Shown here: positions 8,132 to 17,067 of the stretch, piece after piece
Numbering within the stretch: the first letter of the stretch is position 1
Layout: every line of letters begins with the position of its first letter
Program-made: the position numbers and the translations under genes
From: Pararhizobium sp. IMCC21322
Lineage (GTDB): Bacteria > Pseudomonadota > Alphaproteobacteria > Rhizobiales > GCA-2746425
Reading direction: 5' to 3'
DNA length: 64,000 bases
NCBI RefSeq assembly: GCF_030758295.1
Contig: NZ_CP132335.1
Coordinates: 186,001-250,000, forward strand
The notes under the pieces: model-generated
Told to the model about the DNA's origin: nothing
The model's database searches: none
The model's input: the letters and a program-made list of their open reading frames with translations, nothing else

Positions 8132-9361
8132 ATGATCGGTCTGCTGGTTCTGGCGCTCTTCACCATTGCATATTCCATGCTGGCAAAACGTCTTGCCAAC
8201 ACCATGGTCACAGCACCCATGCTGTTTCTGGGCTTCGGCTTCTTTCTGTCAACCACCGAGCTGATGCCCAAAGCGGGTGCAGAAGAAGCGCTTCATCTGG
8301 TCGCTGAACTGGCGTTGATCGTCCTGCTGTTTCTGGATGCGGCACAGATCAATTTGAAAATACTGCGCCAGCATCACGTCTGGCCCTTGCGGATGCTTGC
8401 AGTCGGTCTGCCGCTGTCACTTGTCATCGGCACGCTGGCAGCGTGGCCCTTTCTGCCGGGTTGGCCTCTTGTGGCCGTTGCACTTGTCGCAGCCATTCTG
8501 ACCCCAACCGATGCAGCCCTTGGCCAGGCCGTCGTGACGAATGAGTCTGTGCCGGGTCGGGCGCGCCGCGCGCTTTCGGTCGAAAGCGGACTGAATGACG
8601 GCCTTGCCTTGCCCGCAATATTATTGCTTGCCAGCCTTGCCATATCTGAGACAGGCCAAGACGGCACCAATTGGGCCTGGTTTGGTGCAAAGCAGTTGAT
8701 ATTTGGCCCGCTGGTTGGATGCGCTGTCGGCCTGTTGGGCGGCAAAATTCTGATCTGGGCCAAAGACCACAATACCACAGCCGACACTTATGAAGGGATC
8801 GGAGCCCTGGCGCTGGCCGGGGCCGCCTACATGGCGGCAACCGCGATTGACGGAAACGGATTTATCGCCGCCTTTGTTGCCGGCATTGCCTTTGGCCATG
8901 CGGTCAAAGGGCGTTGTAAATTCGTCTATGAATTTACCGAAGGCGAAGGTCAGCTTCTGACATGGGCCGCCTTCTTTCTTCTGGGTCTGACCCTGATGCC
9001 GGAAGCTCTCCAGCATCTGTCACTTCCCATGTTTGGTCTGATCATGGTCAGCCTGTTTATTGTTCGCCCATTGGCGATTTATCTCTCGCTGATCGGGACC
9101 GATGCACAGACAAGCACCCGGCTTTTCTTCGGTTGGTTTGGCCCAAGAGGGTTGGCGACGGCCTTGTTTGCGCTGCTCGTTATCCCCAGGATTGATACGG
9201 GCCTGGCCGAACCTGTCCTTCACATCGCCATCAATGCTGTTTGGATCAGTGCCTTGTTGCACGGCATCAGCGCCGCCCCCGGCGCGCATTTTTATGCCTT
9301 GGTCACAAGCCGAAAATCACCTCAAAAGAACACTCAGAACAGGGATCAGGAAACCTCATGA
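8132..9361 (+). CDS. Cation:proton antiporter, CPA1/NhaP type
   Basis: 409 residues with about 12 hydrophobic segments and an AGGAGG ribosome site 9 bp before the ATG. The transport-core motifs LTPTDAALGQAVV and ESGLNDGLALPAILLL, with the ND pair that binds the cation in CPA1 exchangers, are present, as is GPRGLATALFALLV near the C-terminus. It exchanges Na+ or K+ for H+ at the inner membrane. Its stop codon overlaps the start of the next gene (ATGA), so an oxidoreductase is translationally coupled to it. Confidence 0.9.
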   Translation: MIGLLVLALFTIAYSMLAKRLANTMVTAPMLFLGFGFFLSTTELMPKAGAEEALHLVAELALIVLLFLDAAQINLKILRQHHVWPLRMLAVGLPLSLVIGTLAAWPFLPGWPLVAVALVAAILTPTDAALGQAVVTNESVPGRARRALSVESGLNDGLALPAILLLASLAISETGQDGTNWAWFGAKQLIFGPLVGCAVGLLGGKILIWAKDHNTTADTYEGIGALALAGAAYMAATAIDGNGFIAAFVAGIAFGHAVKGRCKFVYEFTEGEGQLLTWAAFFLLGLTLMPEALQHLSLPMFGLIMVSLFIVRPLAIYLSLIGTDAQTSTRLFFGWFGPRGLATALFALLVIPRIDTGLAEPVLHIAINAVWISALLHGISAAPGAHFYALVTSRKSPQKNTQNRDQETS

Positions 9362-10980
9362 AGAAAATATCAATTGCGACATATGGCAAGATTGAAGACC
9401 GCAAACCGGAACATGCCTTCGTCGCAGGAATAGATCTGGTCATCGTACGATTTGACGAAGATATTTCGGTTTTCTACGGCCGTTGTCTTCACCGTGGTGC
9501 GCTTATGTCTGATGGCTTTGTGCGTGGCCAGAACCTTATTTGCGGGCTGCACAATTGGGATTACCGCCTGGATTCAGGCGTGTCCGAGTATCAAAATTCA
9601 GAGGTTCTGCCCAAATTCAAATCCTGGGTTGAGAACAACGAAATTTGGGTCGATGAGGATGAAATTGCTGACTGGGCTCTCGAGAACCCGCAACCCTTTG
9701 ACCGCGACGCCTATCTGGGTGTTTACGCAGATACGTCACATGGCACAGAGGAGGAGCCTTATAAGGGCCTGATCCAGGGTTATGCCCGAAATGGCCTGTC
9801 AAAGACCGGCCACCATGGCCAGATTGATGCCATGGGCGTGCCGCGCAACCAATTGCCCGACTGGGATGATATTCAACTTCTGACAGCCCAATTGCACAAG
9901 CCGCCATTGCTGGATGATGTGCCCGTGGGCACGCAAACCATCATTGGTCCGAACGCACAGAAACCGCTCAAACTGGATATCCCGCTCTTCGTCTCGGATA
10001 TGAGCTTTGGTGCCTTGTCCGAAACCGCAAAAGTTGCATTGGCGCGCGGTGCCGAGTTGGCGGGCACCGGCATTTGCTCCGGCGAAGGTGGGATGCTGCC
10101 GGAAGAACAGGCCGAAAATTCGCGTTATTTCTACGAACTGGCGTCCGGTCGGTTTGGATTTGAATGGGAAAAGCTGGACAAGGTTCAGGCCTTTCACTTC
10201 AAGGGCGGACAGGGCGCAAAAACTGGCACAGGCGGGCATCTTCCGGGCAATAAGGTGGTTGGCAAAATTGCTGAAGTGCGCGGTCTGGCAGAAGGCGAAG
10301 CAGCAATCTCCCCCGCGCGCTTTCCCGATTGGACGGATGTCAGCCAGATCAGGGAATTTGCCGACGAGGTGCGGGACCGCACAGGCGGCATACCCATCGG
10401 CTACAAACTGTCGGCGCAACATATCGAGAAGGATATTGATGCCGCGCTTGAAGTCGGTGTGGATTACATCATCCTGGATGGCAGAGGGGGTGGCACCGGC
10501 GCAGCGCCCGTCATCTTCCGCGACAATATTTCGGTTCCCACCATTCCCGCTCTTGCCCGCGCAAGGCGTCATCTGGACGCTTCGGGCCGCAGCGATGTCA
10601 CGCTTGTCATCACAGGCGGCCTGCGAAAACCAGCTGACTTCATCAAGGCCATGGCACTGGGCGCGGATGCCATAGCCGTCTCGAATTCAGCCATGCAGGC
10701 CATCGGCTGCATTGCCATGCGCGCTTGTCACACCAATAACTGCCCGGTTGGCATCGCCACGCAGAAGCCGCATCTGATCAACCGTCTGATTGTGGAAAAA
10801 TCCGCGCAGCAATTGAAGAACTTTTTCGAAGCATCAGTGGAACTGATGCAGGTCATGGCGCGTGCTTGCGGACATGACCACCTTTCACAATTCAACGCGG
10901 ACGATCTGACAAGCTGGAAACGCGACATGTCCGATTTATCGGGCGTGGCATATGGAGGCTTCTCCAGCCAGTCAAACTGA
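9358..10980 (+). CDS. Rieske domain fused to FMN glutamate-synthase-like oxidoreductase
   Basis: 540 residues from ATG 9358, overlapping the antiporter stop. Residues 1-95 form a Rieske [2Fe-2S] domain with ligands C43-x-H45 and C62-x2-H65 (GRCLHRGALM, ICGLHNWDY). From about residue 150 the protein is the FMN-binding domain of glutamate synthase (SDMSFGALSETAKVALARGA, GKGGQGAKTGTGGHLPG-like segment, LDGRGGGTGAAP) and has the 3Fe-4S motif C451-x5-C457-x4-C462. There is no glutamine amidotransferase domain, so it is not a complete GOGAT. The family is usually annotated only as FMN-binding glutamate synthase family protein; the acceptor and substrate are unknown. Confidence 0.88.
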   Translation: MKKISIATYGKIEDRKPEHAFVAGIDLVIVRFDEDISVFYGRCLHRGALMSDGFVRGQNLICGLHNWDYRLDSGVSEYQNSEVLPKFKSWVENNEIWVDEDEIADWALENPQPFDRDAYLGVYADTSHGTEEEPYKGLIQGYARNGLSKTGHHGQIDAMGVPRNQLPDWDDIQLLTAQLHKPPLLDDVPVGTQTIIGPNAQKPLKLDIPLFVSDMSFGALSETAKVALARGAELAGTGICSGEGGMLPEEQAENSRYFYELASGRFGFEWEKLDKVQAFHFKGGQGAKTGTGGHLPGNKVVGKIAEVRGLAEGEAAISPARFPDWTDVSQIREFADEVRDRTGGIPIGYKLSAQHIEKDIDAALEVGVDYIILDGRGGGTGAAPVIFRDNISVPTIPALARARRHLDASGRSDVTLVITGGLRKPADFIKAMALGADAIAVSNSAMQAIGCIAMRACHTNNCPVGIATQKPHLINRLIVEKSAQQLKNFFEASVELMQVMARACGHDHLSQFNADDLTSWKRDMSDLSGVAYGGFSSQSN

Positions 10981-11168
10981 CAATTGGTAGCACGCGTGAG
11001 GCTCAAGGTCTGTCACGCTTTGGACTGCGCGGTTTTGAGATTTGACGTTTATGGTGACCCTTGCAATTTGCTCCGGATTTCAGAAATTATTCAAATTTTG
11101 CGGAACCACCGACAGGGATCAGGCGTTATTTGGGTGTACTGAAACGCGACAGCGGAGAGGAGATTAAG

Positions 11169-11537
11169 ATGTCTGATTTAAGCATCCAAGAAAATAACAT
11201 CCCTGCCTCCAAGGTGAAGGGCACTGATGTCTATAATTTCAAGGGCGAGCACCTTGGCGAGATAGATGACATCATTCTGGCAAAACAGAGCGGCAAAGCA
11301 CAATACGCCGTTATGTCCTTCGGTGGCTTCCTTGGAATCGGGGAGGATTATCACCCGGTGCCATGGGACCAATTGCGTTACGACGCCGAAAAGGGCGGTT
11401 ATCTGATCGACATAGATCGAGATCGTCTGGAAGGCGCACCACGTTACGCGGCCAACAAAGAGCCTGACTGGAATGACAAGGCGTATGGCGGACGGCTTAA
11501 CGATTATTGGGGCGTGCCACCGGTTGGTTACATCTGA
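11169..11537 (+). CDS. PRC-barrel domain protein
   Basis: 122 residues from ATG 11169 with GGAGAGGAG at 11154-11162. Residues 12-80 (IPASKVKGTDVYNFKGEHLG, EIDDIILAK, YAVMSFGGFLGIGEDYHPVPW) are the PRC-barrel fold found in photosynthetic reaction centre H subunits and RimM, here as a free-standing protein of the type often induced by stress in rhizobia. The C-terminus has YGGRLNDYWGVPPVGYI. It is separated from a convergent small gene by a bidirectional terminator. Confidence 0.88.
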   Translation: MSDLSIQENNIPASKVKGTDVYNFKGEHLGEIDDIILAKQSGKAQYAVMSFGGFLGIGEDYHPVPWDQLRYDAEKGGYLIDIDRDRLEGAPRYAANKEPDWNDKAYGGRLNDYWGVPPVGYI

Positions 11538-11595
11538 TAAGGGCCAGACCCAGGTAGCGACGCTTCGCGCATCCAGGGCATAGGATAAAATGAAA

Positions 11596-11624
11596 GGAAC
11601 CGGGCTGATCGCCAGCCCGGTTCC
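11596..11624. terminator. Bidirectional hairpin terminator
   Basis: A perfect 12-bp stem (GGAACCGGGCTG / CAGCCCGGTTCC) with a 5-nt loop sits between convergent genes. On the minus strand it is followed by the T-rich TTTCATTTTAT, so it best fits as terminator for the leftward small gene; on the plus strand the T content is low. Confidence 0.75.
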
Positions 11625-11661
11625 TCCAAATGTCATCAATAGGTAATCAAACTGGCGGAAT

Positions 11662-11910
11662 TTACAGGGTCGCGGCACCATTGTCTTCAGGGGATTCCGG
11701 CTTGTGGCCAAGGTCCTCCAGGGCCTGATCAAGATGTTTCAGCTCCGCTCCCACATCATTGTCATTGACCATGGCGCTCTCAGTGGCCGCCCTCATTTCA
11801 GCACGCACATCCTCCCTCAATCTCACCAAGTGATCAATCTTCGCGTCTGCTGACAAGTTTGTATCAGTTACGATATCTTCGATTTGTTTTTTCACACCTG
11901 TTTCGTCCAT
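11662..11910 (-). CDS. Small acidic helical protein of unknown function
   Basis: 82 residues from ATG 11910, chosen because GGAG lies 6 bp upstream. The sequence is almost entirely charged and helical (VKKQIEDIVTDTNLSADAKI, DHLVRLREDVRAEMRAATES, LKHLDQALEDLG). I do not recognise a family. It converges on the PRC-barrel gene and stands divergent to a DUF992-like gene. A stress-related role is only suggested by the neighbours. Confidence 0.6.
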   Translation of the reverse strand: MDETGVKKQIEDIVTDTNLSADAKIDHLVRLREDVRAEMRAATESAMVNDNDVGAELKHLDQALEDLGHKPESPEDNGAATL

Positions 11911-12101
11911 GGGCATCTCCAATGCTAAATTACGAATGTCTCGAAAAATCTGAGACATCCCTTCACAAATGCCCGTCATCGCGGTTGGTTCCATTATTGC
12001 CGTATGTGCGATCCGCCACGGCAAGGCACCGAGCCTGACGGAACCAAAAAGCGTCAAGACCATTTTATCTGAAGAGCTAACAATGGTGAGGTTCAAATAT
12101 A

Positions 12102-12614
12102 ATGGAAAAATTAGCTGTTTTTGACACCACGGCCAGCCGACCGGTACTCGCAGCAAGTCTGTTTGCGGTGTTGGGCCTGGCGGTCTTCACACCCGACAGT
12201 GCCTGGTCGCAGGCGGACGCACTGTCCAACGCAGGCACACTGACATGTACGGTGGCGCCGGGAGACCATTTAACAAACACGGAGCCCCGCAGTACATCCT
12301 GCCAGTTCGAACCGCTTTCAGGACCCAGGATAAACTTCTCCGGAACTTTGAAGCGTCTCAGCGACCCGGCGCCAACGGCTGATCGCATCGTTCTGGTGTG
12401 GACTGTGTTCACTGAGGATGGCGAGATTAGCGGTGTTGACCTGGAGGGAGACTACAAAAGCGCAGCAGATAGCGAAGCGACGGAGCGCCATGGCCACTTG
12501 ATTGCCCAGAGCAATGACCAGATCGAATTACGACCGCTGGTCACAGTGCCTGATGCAATTCCCGAGGATGCTTCGCTGGTGCTGGAGCTCGATTTGAAAT
12601 ATGAACGGGCCTAG
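12102..12614 (+). CDS. Secreted DUF992-like protein
   Basis: 170 residues. A hydrophobic segment at residues 13-33 (PVLAASLFAVLGLAVF) ending in SAWSQA looks like a signal peptide, so the protein is probably periplasmic. The mature start AGTLTCTVAPG followed by CQFEP and FSGTLKRL matches the pattern of DUF992 proteins of alphaproteobacteria, with two cysteines that could form a disulfide. Function unknown. It stands alone between divergent and same-strand neighbours. Confidence 0.65.
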   Translation: MEKLAVFDTTASRPVLAASLFAVLGLAVFTPDSAWSQADALSNAGTLTCTVAPGDHLTNTEPRSTSCQFEPLSGPRINFSGTLKRLSDPAPTADRIVLVWTVFTEDGEISGVDLEGDYKSAADSEATERHGHLIAQSNDQIELRPLVTVPDAIPEDASLVLELDLKYERA

Positions 12615-12809
12615 CATCAACCTGCAGATGACGACCGCCCGCACCGCGTCCTTTAGGACTTGATGCAGATCATGGTGACAGGTTTCTGACAGGGCCATAA
12701 TTCCGGCATGTAGCAGCGACTTGCGCATCTGGAACCGGGGTAAGCCCAATGTGTCTCGTACCAGTGGGCTTACCGACATCGGCGTCTGGACAGGATTGAG
12801 GTCAGAACA

Positions 12810-13496
12810 ATGGGTGCAGCCCTGACAATAGCCGTTTTGCTGATGATCTCGCTGCTGATCATCAAAGTGGCAACGGTTGCCATGCGGCTGACCGGCCTGC
12901 CGGAGCCGGTGGCCCGTTTCCAGTGCATCTCTGCGCTCACAGGGACGGGCTTTACCACCAGCGAAGCTGAAATGATCGTCAATTACCCGATCCGGCGGCG
13001 CATTGTGATCACACTGATGGTTCTGGGAAATTTCGGCCTCGTCTCGGTCGCATCAACCTTCATTGTGGCTTTCACGGATGCTGGCGGCAACGGAGAGACA
13101 ATTATGTTTCAGGTGATGCTGATTGTTCTGGCCATCGTTCTGACCTTTGTCATTATGCTGAACCAGACACTTGATCGGCTCCTGTCGAAAATCACCGGTC
13201 GGATTCTGTCTCACACCACCGATATCGAGCATCGCGGATACCACCGGATATTCCAGCTCAGCGATGGCTACAGCATTGTTGAACACGTTTACAAACACGA
13301 GACCCCAACAACGTTCGATGCAATAGATCATCACGGCCTGAAATTGCTGGCCATCCAGAGCGCGGGATCAAAGCAGACGCTGACTGTGGAGACAGACCAT
13401 CCGATAGAGTCCGGCGACGTTCTGGTTTATTTTGGTCATGACGAGGCGCATGAGCAGCATGCAAAGTATGTAAATTCTTCAGCCATGCCTGACTGA
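12810..13496 (+). CDS. Small membrane protein with Trk/Ktr-like pore motif and TrkA-C-like domain
   Basis: 228 residues with membrane segments at about 3-25, 65-90 and 97-118. Residues 34-53 read PVARFQCISALTGTGFTTSE, which resembles a selectivity-filter turn of Trk/Ktr/HKT potassium transporters (TGxTT/S-G-F). The soluble C-terminal part (GYSIVEHVYKHETPTTFDAI through ESGDVLVYFG) looks like a TrkA-C/RCK C-terminal ligand domain. It is too short for a full Trk pore, so it may be a regulator or an oligomeric channel-like protein. A GAGG ribosome site precedes the ATG. Family-level identity is moderately sure; the function is inferred. Confidence 0.6.
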   Translation: MGAALTIAVLLMISLLIIKVATVAMRLTGLPEPVARFQCISALTGTGFTTSEAEMIVNYPIRRRIVITLMVLGNFGLVSVASTFIVAFTDAGGNGETIMFQVMLIVLAIVLTFVIMLNQTLDRLLSKITGRILSHTTDIEHRGYHRIFQLSDGYSIVEHVYKHETPTTFDAIDHHGLKLLAIQSAGSKQTLTVETDHPIESGDVLVYFGHDEAHEQHAKYVNSSAMPD

Positions 13497-13884
13497 GACT
13501 TGAGGCTTGAGGCTTGGCCTGATTGCGGACGAACCCTTCAGGGTCCACCAAAAGTCTTCGATGAAATGTTCAGATCGTGACACTCACTCAGTGGGATCGG
13601 GTTTTCCAGCTCACGCGCATCAAACCGCACCAATCCGATTTGCGACAGATGAGGCCAACAAGGATGGCACGGTTGAGGCATGGGCGCGCAGCCAGACAAA
13701 TCCGCTGGGCAGCTATTATGGTTTGCGCTGGCCTTCTACAAGGTTAAAACGATGCAACAGGACAAAGAAATAAGCAAAATGTGATACTTACTGGATTCCC
13801 TTAAGATGCTCTGGACTTAGCCAGAAAAATGGTAAAAGCTCGGCGGTTCTAGGCAAAAACACATCAATTAGGGGACTGTGTCGC
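13497..13884. other. Intergenic, no gene recognised
   Basis: 388 bp between the Trk-like gene and the AGCS symporter. Short open frames exist but show no protein-like conservation pattern. A heptamer-scale repeat (TGAGGCT twice at about 13500-13513) is present. The region just before 13885 must hold the symporter promoter, but no clear -35/-10 pair or riboswitch-like structure was seen. Confidence 0.4.
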
Positions 13885-15333
13885 ATGAGCTTTCTAGATC
13901 CCATATTCAATCTCATAAATGATCTGACCTGGGGGTGGGCACTGATCCCCATCCTGGTTATTTTCGGTCTGTTCTTCACATCCGCCAGTGGCTTTGTGCA
14001 GTTTCGCTTTTTCAAACGCATGTTCGGCGTTCTCACTGGAAACAGCGAAACGTCAGATCCGACGAAGATCAGCGCGCGTGAAGCGCTGTTCGTATCGGTC
14101 GGCGGACGTGTCGGCGGTGGCAACATTGCAGGTGTGGCTGTCGCCATCACAGCAGGTGGCCCCGGCGCGGTATTCTGGATGTGGATGATTGCTCTGGTTG
14201 GTATGTGTACCGCACTGATCGAAGCAACTCTGGCCCAGTTATACAAACGCACCACACCGGAAGGCGACTATCGCGGCGGACCGGCACGCACGATCATACA
14301 TGGTCTGGGTGAAAACTATCGCTGGCTCGCAATTATCTATGCAGTCTGTCTCATTGCATCCTTCGCCATTGGGTTTAACGCGTTTCAGGGCAACACCGTA
14401 GCCGGCGCTGCGCTGGACAGCCTGTCCATCCCACGCATTTACACCGGAGCCGTGTTAGCCATTGCAACCGGCTTCATAATCTATGGCGGTATTCACCGCA
14501 TCGCAAAGACCGCAGATGTCGTCATTCCCATTATGGCAATCGGCTATATCGCAATGGCTCTGATCGTCATTGTAATCAATATTACGGGACTTCCCGCTGT
14601 CATCTGGGACATTGTTGCAAATGCATTTGGCTTTCGCGAAGCCGTTTCCGGGGGCATTGGTGCCGCCATTGCACAAGGGCTGCGCCGCGGCCTGTTTTCA
14701 AACGAGGCCGGCCTTGGCTCCGCCCCTAACGTGGCCGCAACAGCCTATGTCAAGCACCCGGTCAGTCAGGGCATCACACAGAGCTTTTCGGTATTCATTG
14801 ATACCATCATCATCTGTTCATGCACGGCCTTTGTGATCCTTCTGGGAGACGTCTATCAACCAGGTGTGGAAGGCATTGACGGAGTGGCGCTCACTCAGCA
14901 ATCCATGGTCAGCCATGTGGGCAGTTGGGCGGCGTATTTCCTGACCTTTGCCATCTTGCTCTTCTCCTTCTCATCCATCATGTACAATTATTATCTGGGT
15001 GAGAACGCGTTGACATTTATGACCAGCAATCCGATGGCACTGCACGTTCTGCGCATTGCAATTGTTGGCATTGTCTTCCTTGGAGCTGTCGCGCCGGGGG
15101 CAACGTCGATCTTCTCATTCTCTGATCCGATGATGGGCATTTTGGCGGTGGTCAACCTGTTGGCCCTGATGATGCTGTTCCCGGTGGCGATGCGGATAAT
15201 CACCGACTTCCGGCAACAACTTGCCGCCGGTGTCGCAAAGCCGGTGTTCGACCCCAAAAAGTTTTCTGATCTGGATACAGATCACACAGCTTGGCCGGAC
15301 GCTCCACAAGTTGAAGCACAAAAGAGCAGCTAA
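13885..15333 (+). CDS. Alanine/glycine:cation symporter (AGCS family)
   Basis: 482 residues with about 11 membrane segments. The family signature GRVGGGNIAGVAVAITAGGP (residues about 74-93) and the segment GLRRGLFSNEAGLGSAPNVA (about 266-285) are intact. AGCS carriers import alanine or glycine with Na+ or H+. The C-terminal tail from about residue 445 is hydrophilic and cytoplasmic. It stands as a single gene followed by a long hairpin at 15342-15398. Confidence 0.93.
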   Translation: MSFLDPIFNLINDLTWGWALIPILVIFGLFFTSASGFVQFRFFKRMFGVLTGNSETSDPTKISAREALFVSVGGRVGGGNIAGVAVAITAGGPGAVFWMWMIALVGMCTALIEATLAQLYKRTTPEGDYRGGPARTIIHGLGENYRWLAIIYAVCLIASFAIGFNAFQGNTVAGAALDSLSIPRIYTGAVLAIATGFIIYGGIHRIAKTADVVIPIMAIGYIAMALIVIVINITGLPAVIWDIVANAFGFREAVSGGIGAAIAQGLRRGLFSNEAGLGSAPNVAATAYVKHPVSQGITQSFSVFIDTIIICSCTAFVILLGDVYQPGVEGIDGVALTQQSMVSHVGSWAAYFLTFAILLFSFSSIMYNYYLGENALTFMTSNPMALHVLRIAIVGIVFLGAVAPGATSIFSFSDPMMGILAVVNLLALMMLFPVAMRIITDFRQQLAAGVAKPVFDPKKFSDLDTDHTAWPDAPQVEAQKSS

Positions 15334-15341
15334 TCCGCTTA

Positions 15342-15398
15342 CGAACGCCGTCCAGAGAATTGACTTTCAATACGTCAATATCTCTGCGATGGCGTTCG
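15342..15398. repeat. Long imperfect hairpin downstream of the AGCS gene
   Basis: Three pairs of complementary arms nest inside 57 nt: CGAACGCC/GGCGTTCG (outer), AGAGA/TCTCT, and TTGAC/GTCAA (inner), separated by small internal loops. It begins 8 bp after the stop codon. A second short hairpin (GCCGTG/CACGGC) follows at about 15403-15420. There is no T-run, so it may be an mRNA 3' stabiliser, a Rho-type end or a remnant palindromic repeat. Confidence 0.6.
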
Positions 15399-16065
15399 GC
15401 CTGCCGTGTTACCGCACGGCCATCATTGTGGCATTGATAAAAACGCGTCTTGACGGTTTTGATACATTTGGAAAATCGCAAGGGCGCACAAATTCGACTG
15501 TTGCCTGAAACGCCACTCAAATGAATGTCTTGAGAAAGCGTGCTGCAGGACGCCTGCTCAATCCGGGATTCTGATTTTCGCAAATCAATACTTCTTACAA
15601 CAGTCATCTTCTCCAATAAGCCTGAGCATCTTCAGAAAGAGATTCCAGAACGGCATCAAGACGCGGTTCATCTACTGAGGCATGGGCATGACGTTATATA
15701 CCAGAGCGGACCTTGCCCACCAAGGTGTCTCAAAACCATCTGTCGGACGACTCTGACAAACAGCCAAACTTGGATGCCTTTTTCAGTTATGAGGCTATGA
15801 AAAGAGTTTGATCGCCCGATTGAGTCCATCCCCAAAAAACAACGCATTTATGACAACAATACCACGGCGCTTACAACGCTGATGACCACGGTCAGGCTCG
15901 AATGCATGGCCACTGAACTTATGCCGTTCATGACGGATGCAGGTTCAAACGCAAGAATTCCAGAAGTCACAGTAACGAAACAGATCAGCTTGCGCTGCAA
16001 CTGCGATCTGTTGAGCGCGCATAAATTCCGGGCTCTTCCAATCAGGGGTAGTGAAAGGTCAAATC
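15399..16065. other. Intergenic region without recognisable genes
   Basis: About 670 bp with only short open frames whose translations look random. Apart from the small hairpin near 15403-15420, I see no tRNA, terminator or repeat. It must contain the promoter of the DUF1127 gene pair that follows. Confidence 0.4.
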
Positions 16066-16350
16066 ATGCAAATGCATTCTCATCAGCCGCTCAAACAGGT
16101 TCACGGTCTGGCACTGCCTTGTCGCCGGAGCGCCTCAAAAACCCGCCTGGTTATCACGGCCGTTCGCGGGTTGCGCACAATAGCCCGTTTCATTATCGCC
16201 TACATGGCTTACCGGGCGGTGCTCAAAACCCATCAGTTTCTCCTCAAAAGCCCACACCCATTGCTGAACGACATCGGGCTGACTCACGCCGATTTATTGC
16301 GCACCCAAAATGCAATCAGATTTTCAGATTTCTGGCAGGCAAAGCCGTGA
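16066..16350 (+). CDS. DUF1127-domain small protein
   Basis: 94 residues from ATG 16066, with GAAAGG at 16051-16056 as a likely ribosome site. The C-terminal half (VLKTHQFLLKSPHPLLNDIG, then LTHADLL) carries the LLxDIGLTxADL signature of DUF1127 proteins, which in alphaproteobacteria are small regulators linked to RNA turnover and phosphate or stress responses. The N-terminal half is arginine-rich (PCRRSASKTR, AVRGLRTIARF). It overlaps the next gene by GTGA. Confidence 0.7.
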   Translation: MQMHSHQPLKQVHGLALPCRRSASKTRLVITAVRGLRTIARFIIAYMAYRAVLKTHQFLLKSPHPLLNDIGLTHADLLRTQNAIRFSDFWQAKP

Positions 16351-16553
16351 CAGCAAGTTCGCTTTTTGCGGGCTTGCCGATCATTCTATGCGGGTGTCTT
16401 GCTGTCATTTATCTGATGATGACCCCGTTCTTTGAAAACCATCACCCAATCCTGATAAAACGAATGGCAGCTGCTCTTGCTTTCGCATCCCACTATGCAT
16501 TTCTTGGCATTGCCGTTGCATCAATGGTGAATTTGATTGGTCTGCTGTCCTGA
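16347..16553 (+). CDS. Small two-span membrane protein
   Basis: 68 residues starting at GTG 16347, which overlaps the stop of the DUF1127 gene as GTGA, a sign of translational coupling. Two hydrophobic helices (residues about 6-26 and 41-66: LPIILCGCLAVIYLMM; ALAFASHYAFLGIAVASMV) are joined by a short charged hairpin ENHHPILIKR. I do not recognise the family. The pairing with a DUF1127 gene makes a joint stress-related role plausible. Confidence 0.6.
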   Translation: MTASSLFAGLPIILCGCLAVIYLMMTPFFENHHPILIKRMAAALAFASHYAFLGIAVASMVNLIGLLS

Positions 16554-16569
16554 CAAGGCCAGCAGATGG

Positions 16570-17067
16570 TCATCCATAGATATGAAACCCATCAAAATCA
16601 GCCTTGCCAATTTTCATACCGCCATGGCGCAATCCGGCATAGCTGATACTCATATGAAATATCATGTTGGGTAAGGCGAAACAGCTGACATACTCTGCCG
16701 TAGTTTGAACCAGTTCGGCATCGCCTGCCCTGTGCGAAACAATTGGCGCAACATCTGCCTCGGAAATTGGTTCAATGAGCCGCGAGACCTCGTCTGAAAA
16801 CCCGAGAAGATCCGCAACAGTATATGTGTCTGGTATTTCAGGCAGGTCAATCTTTGCCGGAAGACACAACGCACGTGCTGCAAATTGAATGGCGATGGCA
16901 AGGTTAAATCCCGTCTCAAACATATCCGGTGCCAGGCGCACGGATAAAAGACGCTCGGCCTCTGGCTCATTTTCAAGCAGCAACAAAATTTGGCCGATGC
17001 GATGAAGATAGTGTTTTACAGTCTTGGGAATGGACCCGGCCAGGTCCAGATGCTGCTTGTCTTCCAT
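16570..17067 (-). CDS. DUF1993 family protein
   Basis: 165 residues from ATG 17067; the upstream extension to 17145 is not family-like. The sequence follows the DUF1993 layout: a helical bundle with RLAPDMFETGFNLAIAIQFA (about residues 43-62) and the C-terminal FALPNMIFHMSISYAGLRHG then GKADFDG. These proteins resemble the DinB/YfiT four-helix fold; no activity is established. Here the usual LLNARLAPDMFP proline is replaced by E. It converges on the small membrane protein gene. Confidence 0.8.
   Translation of the reverse strand: MEDKQHLDLAGSIPKTVKHYLHRIGQILLLLENEPEAERLLSVRLAPDMFETGFNLAIAIQFAARALCLPAKIDLPEIPDTYTVADLLGFSDEVSRLIEPISEADVAPIVSHRAGDAELVQTTAEYVSCFALPNMIFHMSISYAGLRHGGMKIGKADFDGFHIYG

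Noticed and set aside
13639-13647. A single TTGCGACA motif, as in the recombinase sites.
   Set aside because: It stands alone without a partner arm; an 8-mer is expected by chance in this length.
13507-13773. An 88-codon frame after the Trk-like gene.
   Set aside because: No ribosome site, no recognisable domain and no similarity to neighbours.
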